Shown here: positions 59,785 to 64,000 of the stretch, piece by piece
Numbering within the stretch: position 1 is the first letter of the stretch
Layout of the letters: each line of letters starts with the position of its first letter
Position numbers and translations under genes: made by a program
Source: CAZGHS01 sp964525495
GTDB taxonomy: Bacteria; Patescibacteriota; Microgenomatia; JALYQM01
Length of the DNA stretch: 64,000 bases
Reading direction: 5' to 3'
Assembly: GCA_964525495.1 (NCBI GenBank)
Contig: CAZGHS010000002.1
Location: 62,001 to 126,000 of the forward strand
The notes under the pieces: generated by a model
Databases searched by the model: none
Told to the model about the DNA's origin: nothing
The model's input: the letters and a program-made list of their open reading frames with translations, nothing else

Positions 59785-60166
59785 TAAAATCGACTACCTC
59801 ATACCAGAAGATATTCTTCAGATTCATCAGGATCAAATTAGTAATTTTGGTGGTTCCCACGGAGTTCGAGACGTAGCTCTGCTCGAATCGGCCATTTTTC
59901 GAGCACAAATGACTTTTGGTGGCGATGATCTTTATCCTGAGATTACGCTCAAGGCTGCGGTACTAGCGCATGGACTCATAACCAATCATCCCTTTGTTGA
60001 TGGAAACAAGCGAACAGGGATGGCTTCTGCAATAATGTTTTTGAAAATGAACAATATTGAAGTCGAACTAACTGATGAGGAAATCGAAACAACATCCATA
60101 AATATTGCGACAAAGAAAGTATCTGTTGAAGAATTTGAAGCGTGGATTAAGAAAAGAGTAATCTAA
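59777..60166 (+). CDS. doc: Doc-family toxin (Fic fold)
   Basis: A 129-aa protein of usual Doc length. The Fic/Doc core H71-PFVDGNKR79 matches HxFx(D/N)(A/G)N(K/G)R; the K-R ending with GNK is the Doc variant that phosphorylates EF-Tu in the P1 phage system. SNFGGSHGVRDVALLESAIFRAQ at 21-44 is also typical. ATG 59777 with AAAAGG upstream gives overlap with the antitoxin stop; a longer start would add 10 non-family residues. In this pair the antitoxin is AbrB-type and not Phd, a known variant. Confidence 0.9.
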   Translation: MSNKIDYLIPEDILQIHQDQISNFGGSHGVRDVALLESAIFRAQMTFGGDDLYPEITLKAAVLAHGLITNHPFVDGNKRTGMASAIMFLKMNNIEVELTDEEIETTSINIATKKVSVEEFEAWIKKRVI

Positions 60167-60167
60167 C

Positions 60168-60914
60168 CTACGGATTATACGTGACCTTACGCACGACATC
60201 GACTGACTTGTTTCCAGCCTTATCTTTCGCGTACATAGTCAAAATATTCTCACCTTGGCTAAGCTGGTATACATGCTCAAATGTTCCGTCAGCCTTCAAT
60301 ATTATCCAGCCACCGTTCACGTACATTTCATCTGCTTCATCAGTCTTACCTCTCAAAGTGATCACACTCGCACGAGCTCCACTAAATGTCTCGCCATCAT
60401 TGGGACCAGTTACATCCAGCTTAGGGGATCGTGTATCTAAATCGATTCGCAGCTCACCAGTTTTATCGCTCTTACGCTCTCGCTCATCCTGAGAATACGC
60501 CGTAAACACATTCGCGCCTTCCTGCAACTGGATTCCAGCAAACGTAAACACACCTGAGCTATCCGCTACAGTGGTAGGTCGCTCAGCGCCATTCATCACG
60601 AGGTGAACAGTCTTACCTGCTGGCGCGCTACCAGTTATAGCAAACTCTGCGCTATTAGTCGCAGTGGGAATACTCTGATCAAAGTACGGTCGACTCAAAG
60701 GAACATTTGAATCTCCATTATCTACATTAGCTGTATCTGAGTTTCGAGTTGTCTCCCAGATATCAGCGATCTTGACCATGGTCGGTATAGCGTAGTAGAA
60801 GACTAAGCCAATCAAAACGAATGAGGTTACGGTAATAATCACAATACGCTTAATCAATGCTTCCTCATGCTTGCGAGCAAGAAGCTCTTTTCGGGTCATA
60901 GTCTGCTGTTTCAT
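60168..60914 (-). CDS. Membrane-anchored Ig-like repeat protein
   Basis: A 248-aa protein. An N-terminal cytoplasmic basic segment and a membrane helix (~25-43, IVIITVTSFVLIGLVFYYAI) lead to two Ig-like modules of the glucodextranase-B/CARDB style. These contain ITGSAPAGKTVHLVMNG with VFTAYSQD and LDVTGPNDGETFSG with ENILTMYAKDKAGN. It probably supports cell-surface binding. It is convergent with the toxin gene (1 nt apart). TGCTACAAT (TACAAT at 60922-60927) lies 7 nt before the ATG, so the mRNA is predicted leaderless. Confidence 0.82.
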   Translation of the reverse strand: MKQQTMTRKELLARKHEEALIKRIVIITVTSFVLIGLVFYYAIPTMVKIADIWETTRNSDTANVDNGDSNVPLSRPYFDQSIPTATNSAEFAITGSAPAGKTVHLVMNGAERPTTVADSSGVFTFAGIQLQEGANVFTAYSQDERERKSDKTGELRIDLDTRSPKLDVTGPNDGETFSGARASVITLRGKTDEADEMYVNGGWIILKADGTFEHVYQLSQGENILTMYAKDKAGNKSVDVVRKVTYNP

Positions 60915-60921
60915 ACAAGTA

Positions 60922-60927
60922 ATTGTA
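60922..60927 (-). promoter_or_regulatory. Extended -10 box of Ig-like gene
   Basis: Minus-strand TGCTACAAT, 7 nt before the ATG at 60914. Confidence 0.5.
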
Positions 60928-60978
60928 GCATATCTTAAAATTCACTACACGGTAGCTTCCCAAAATATTAAATAGTAT

Positions 60979-60987
60979 CCTATAGTA
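60979..60987 (+). promoter_or_regulatory. Extra CCTATAGTA copy upstream of unit E
   Basis: An exact CCTATAGTA 56 nt upstream of the copy at the unit E promoter. No good -10 box follows at the expected distance, so it may be a second binding site or a decayed promoter. Confidence 0.5.
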
Positions 60988-61034
60988 ATTAAGCATATGA
61001 GTACACATGCTGCCAGGAACAAGGAAACATCTGT

Positions 61035-61072
61035 CCTATAGTATTGACATTTGAGGCAAAGTGTGGTAGTAT
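61035..61072 (+). promoter_or_regulatory. Unit E promoter with CCTATAGTA element
   Basis: CCTATAGTA (61035-61043) abuts -35 TTGACA (61044-61049), a 17-nt spacer, and extended -10 TGGTAGTAT (TAGTAT at 61067-61072). It has the best -35 of the five units. Confidence 0.8.
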
Positions 61073-61078
61073 ATTCAT

Positions 61079-61522
61079 GCCTCAGAAAAGGCTTCTAGCT
61101 CAAATCGAGCTAGCTAGACTCAATGAGGCACGAGCTCGGTCAAAAACCAAGCTCACAAGTTCTTTAACAAGAGATCATCAAAAAAGTCTACAGATAGAGG
61201 GTGGCGATCGGTCGATCGAAAGATTACCCGTTAGCCGCAAGCCCGATACCTATAGCAAAGAATTACTTATTTATATATACCAAATCACAATACCTCCAAA
61301 ATTCCTTTCATCTAAGGCGTCGCTTTTAGCGGCCGATTATGAGAATGATTAGATTCGTTCCCATGACCGGCCACTAGCGTGATGAACTTAGAACTTATTT
61401 AAGTGAAAGGAAGATCGCATCTAAGCGCATCACTCAAGTGGCCGAATCGCCATTTATGGACGGAGAAGGAGTCGGAGTCGGAATTTTATCGAGTGTTCAC
61501 TGATAACTTAGGAGAGAAACCC
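61079..61522 (+). promoter_or_regulatory. Very long structured leader, unit E
   Basis: A ~445-nt predicted 5' UTR filling most of 60915-61522. It contains a TGCCTCA...TGAGGCA closing stem around TAGCTC-AAATC-GAGCTA, then GAGCTCGGT/ACCAAGCTC. A boxA-like AGTTCTTTAACAAG (61159-61172) follows, then a GGCCG...CGGCC hairpin with ATGAGAATGA/TTCGTTCCCAT inside (about 61331-61366). A TAGGAGAG Shine-Dalgarno precedes the ATG at 61523. Other parts show no coding signal that I trust. Long leader plus boxA is compatible with antitermination or riboregulation. Confidence 0.6.
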
Positions 61523-63600
61523 ATGCGTACTTTCCGCGCAATCCTGAACGCGATCGTCGCAATGTCGATGATCCTGGGCCTTTTGAGCCCACTGACCGCC
61601 GGCACCGCCGCAGCCGAGCCAACAAGCAATTGGACCCCGATTGAATTCGAGGGTGGCGACGTGTCAACTCAGTGCGACAATCCCGAATACGTGAGCGTTA
61701 ATCTTATCGTTCATGAGGACGGGTATATCAATTCAAACTGGTATCTTGCACCACCTGACACCGACAATACCCGACACGACATCGAGTGGGATCGCCGCGT
61801 TTACGCTGGCGAAATTGTGGAGATTACTGCAGGCCCGCTGCCTCGCAATGGATTCCACAACGTCCACATCGACGTCAATTTCCAATCGATGGACGGCCGC
61901 CGCACAGGCACCGGACACGATTCGAACATTGGCTGGGAGCACAATTGCCCCGAGCAGCCGAAGGTTGGGACCATCAAGGCCAAGAAGATCGTCGACTGGA
62001 ACGGCANNNNNNNNNNNNNNNNNNNNNNNNNNNNNNNNNNNNNNNNNNNNNNNNNNNNNNNNNNNNNNNNNNNNNNNNNNNNNNNNNNNNNNNNNNNNNN
62101 NNNNNNAGCGCCACAATTACCGGCGATGACCTCGTCAATCTGGTCGTTACCAATACACACGACAAGCATGAGCAGCCGAAGGTTGGGACCATCAAGGCCA
62201 AGAAGATCGTCGACTGGAACGGCACACAGCCTGACCAGAACATGGTTTTCACCTTCAAGCTCAGCGGCCCGAACGGCTACAGCAACAGCCAGGATGTGCG
62301 CGACGGCCAGACCGTGACATGGAACAATCTTCAGCCCGGCGACTACCTCCTAACCGAGGAGAACGTTGGCTCAGAGTGGACCGTGTCGATTAGCAACGAT
62401 GGCAGCGCCACAATTACCGGCGATGACCTCGTCAATCTGGTCGTTACCAATACACACGGTACCCCGACCACTCCTTGCCCAGTTGAGAAGTTCGTCATCG
62501 ACGGCGGGTTGCATTCAACATGCGACATCGACGCGCCGGTGATTCAACTGGAGTTGTGGGCATTCTATGTCCCAACTAGCAAGGAAAAGGACGGGATGCC
62601 ACGAGACGCAGACGGAAACATTATGCCCGACTGGGACCAGGGTTGGCTGCGGAATGCAGTTCCTCTGATTCCTGGTTGGAGCTTCGAGGCGGTTCGTGAT
62701 TTGCTTTGGGCGAAGGCCGAAGAGCAGGGGTATGATTACCAGTACTACACGGAAGTTACGTTCAATGAAGAGACTGGAATCAGCAGTACCCGTGTTACTT
62801 GGCGCGACCTTATCAACTGGACAGGTGCAACCACCATTAATGGTGTACGCGTCGAAGCGGTTGATCCAGGCCGGCCGGGCTGCCCAGAATGGTATACCAT
62901 TCACGCGATGGCCTATCTGACTACCTGCACTGACGATGTCAAAGTCTTCAAAACGGTGGACTGGAATGGCCAGAACGTCGATGAGACTGCTCAGTACACA
63001 ATCGTTATCTCTGGCACAACAGTTAACCACTATGCCGAGCAGACGGTAGACTTCGATGGCGGTGAGATCATTTTCAAGGGACTACCTCATGGAAGTTACA
63101 TCGTGTACGAGAAGAACTCGGGCGACAACTGGATGGTAAGCATTACGAACGACGGCAACATCACGCTTGATGGCAGCAAGCCTCCGGTTATTGAAGTTCA
63201 CAACAAGCGCGTGCCGTGGGAGCCAGATGGCGCCATTGGGGATGGGAAACCATTCACACAGGCACCGGATGGTGACTACGTTCGTATCGGCGTCTACTAC
63301 TACACACTGACTACTACCTGCGCAACTGACACAGAGGGAAACCTCATACTTCCTGACCAGGGATTCATCGATTGCAATGGCAACATCCGTGGTCACAAGT
63401 TCCAGGGTGGCATTCAGACTGATCTAAGTGGCGACATCGATGTCCGAAAAGACGGCGTGATTTCAACTCTCCACACTCGCAACCACAGAACCGTCAAGAT
63501 CGGGTCAGCCATGACCAGCCAGAATACCATTGGTGCCTGCGAGCGCAAGGACGGCAAGTTTACCGGTAACGTCGAGATCGCCGATCTCACTGCAGAATAA
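61523..63600 (+). CDS. Secreted Cna-B-type repeat adhesin (assembly gap inside)
   Basis: One gene interrupted by 100 N (62007-62106); the frames before and after differ only because the N run has an arbitrary length. A signal peptide (MRTFRAILNAIVAMSMILG ... TAAAEP) is followed by a beta domain and Cna-B/SpaA-like modules. These have KVGTIKAKKIVDWNG, FTFKLSGPNG, NNLQPGDYLLTEE and LVVTNTH. A Cys-containing middle domain and a third, diverged module (DVKVFKTVDWNGQNVDE ... IVYEKNSGDNW) follow. There is no LPXTG or C-terminal helix. GC content is visibly higher than in surrounding genes. ATG 61523 is supported by TAGGAGAG. It is probably an abundant surface or matrix protein. Confidence 0.82.
61952..62458 (+). 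repeat. 297-bp tandem coding repeat spanning the gap
   Basis: The 55 nt before the gap (61952-62006) equal 62170-62224, and the 55 nt after it (62107-62161) equal 62404-62458. The two units are offset by 297 nt (99 codons). For a continuous frame the gap must hold 179 nt plus a multiple of 297. Near-identity suggests recent duplication and collapse during assembly. Confidence 0.85.
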
Positions 63601-63610
63601 GTAATTCACC

Positions 63611-63683
63611 GGGGCGGCAGACGTATGTAAGTATCGAGAGGTACTAAATACATATGTGATAGGATTAAGTTCCTATTCGCCCC
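63611..63683 (+). terminator. Three-way-junction 3' element of unit E
   Basis: GGGGCG (63611-63616) pairs with CGCCCC (63678-63683). Inside are a long arm ACGTATGTAAGTATC-GAGA-GGTACTAAATACATATGT-like (63621-63657, split here by its GAGA loop) and a short arm ATAGGA-TTAAGT-TCCTAT (63659-63676). There is no T-tract, unlike unit C, so a stability or processing role is also possible. Confidence 0.6.
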
Positions 63684-63700
63684 AACAACAATCCCTTATA

Positions 63701-63868
63701 ATTCCCAATCTGAGAAGCGCTTTAGCTTCAAAAGATTTAGATATATATCGGTGACAGTTGTCTATTGTAATAAAATCTCTGCTTGAGCTTCTGCTCGAAC
63801 TTAGAATAATAAAACCAATCGATGATCTCTTGTCACTTCTTATTGAGGAGTACAAAATTCGTCAATAA
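63701..63868 (+). pseudogene. Short coding-like remnant with in-frame TGA
   Basis: One frame reads PNLRSALASKDLDIYR, then TGA (63752-63754), then QLSIVIKSLLELLLELRI and KPIDDLLSLLIEEYKIRQ before TAA. It has protein-like helical character on both sides of the stop but no convincing start. It may be the decayed end of a gene or chance. The stretch 63601-63927 otherwise holds only the unit E 3' structure and a terminator. Confidence 0.3.
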
Positions 63869-63895
63869 AGAGTGGCACATAAATAAAACAGAAAG

Positions 63896-63923
63896 AGCAG
63901 TCCTCAATCGGATTGCTTTTTTT
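63896..63923. terminator. Intrinsic terminator
   Basis: AGCAGTCC and GGATTGCT form a stem (one G-U pair) followed by TTTTTTT. It lies between the remnant on the plus strand and a minus-strand gene end, so it can serve both. Confidence 0.7.
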
Positions 63924-63927
63924 GTGG

Positions 63928-63999
63928 TTACATTGTGGGGATTTTTTCAGCAAGCTCCGTCAGTTCTTGACGATTAGTAGGGAGTACCACATAAATACC
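63928..63999 (-). CDS. C-terminal end of an unidentified gene (partial)
   Basis: Minus-strand frame open from the window edge: GIYVVLPTNRQELTELAEKI, then PTM and stop. Only 23 residues are visible, too few to identify. The terminator just beyond the stop supports a real gene end. Confidence 0.4.
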   Translation of the reverse strand, partial: GIYVVLPTNRQELTELAEKIPTM

Positions 64000-64000
64000 G

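Noticed and set aside
61044..61352. Open frame through the unit E leader (ATG at 61077 just after the -10 box)
   Set aside because: It runs straight through the promoter, paired GAGCTC hairpins and boxA-like site; the codon pattern is not protein-like and no ribosome site precedes it.
1..64000. tRNA, rRNA, tmRNA or CRISPR arrays
   Set aside because: No T-loop-like consensus in a cloverleaf context, no rRNA core sequence and no regularly spaced direct repeats were seen by eye; a covariance search would be needed to be certain.
1..64000. UGA recoding as in Absconditabacteria/Gracilibacteria
   Set aside because: Several genes end in TGA (galE, the ABC gene at 17131, ftsE), conserved proteins lack internal TGA, and an intact RF2 is encoded.

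Overview
The window looks like part of a streamlined, Patescibacteria/CPR-like bacterial chromosome. This is an inference from gene content and style, with no marker-gene proof. Supporting signs are AT-leaning DNA, tight gene packing, many core genes with a -10 box only 5-9 nt before the ATG (predicted leaderless mRNAs), many surface proteins with Thr/Pro linkers, DPM1-GtrA and PTPS-related membrane glycosylation proteins, and few biosynthetic enzymes. UGA is an ordinary stop: prfB (RF2) is present and intact. No rRNA, tRNA or CRISPR array was seen. Two N runs (26280-26289, 62007-62106) are assembly gaps.

Layout. 1-7503: end of secA, a DUF4173 membrane protein, thpR, an alkyltransferase-like protein, a P2-type Ca2+ ATPase and an ABC exporter. 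7504-11518: two small-gene units with unusual structured leaders plus two unrecognised minus-strand genes. 11627-14712: two GH57 glucan enzymes. 14918-25157: CAP protein, prfB, a second ABC exporter, a SurA-like gene broken by an in-frame TAG, a large secreted protein, then ftsE-ftsX-M23 hydrolase-vanZ (division and cell wall). 25195-33386: a surface-protein region with three paralogous Asn/Gly/Ser-rich repeat proteins carrying curlin-like motifs. 33383-59517: galE, two more small-gene units, then a long glycosylation/polysaccharide island (GT2 transferases, GT-C membrane transferases, Wzx flippase, O-antigen ligase-like protein) interrupted by a minus-strand block (glycoside hydrolase-like, SpoU methylase, LCAT-like protein). 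59530-60166: an AbrB/Doc toxin-antitoxin pair. 61035-63683: a secreted Cna-B-type repeat adhesin behind a leader of about 445 nt.

The most unusual signal is a family of five transcription units (7505-8181 minus; 9872-10866; 34353-35296; 35306-35847; 61035-63683). Each has the 9-mer CCTATAGTA (one mismatch in one unit) abutting the -35 box, 17-nt promoter spacing, and a leader with short hairpins (mostly GAGCTC-type) followed by a boxA-like GTTCTTTAACA sequence, as in rRNA operon antitermination leaders. A further hairpin, a strong Shine-Dalgarno and small unrecognised genes (or the adhesin) follow, and each unit ends in a long, often branched 3' hairpin. One leader also carries an intrinsic-terminator-like hairpin before its gene. 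This contrasts with the leaderless core genes and suggests a dedicated regulon using processive antitermination. That is inference from shared sequence and has not been tested.
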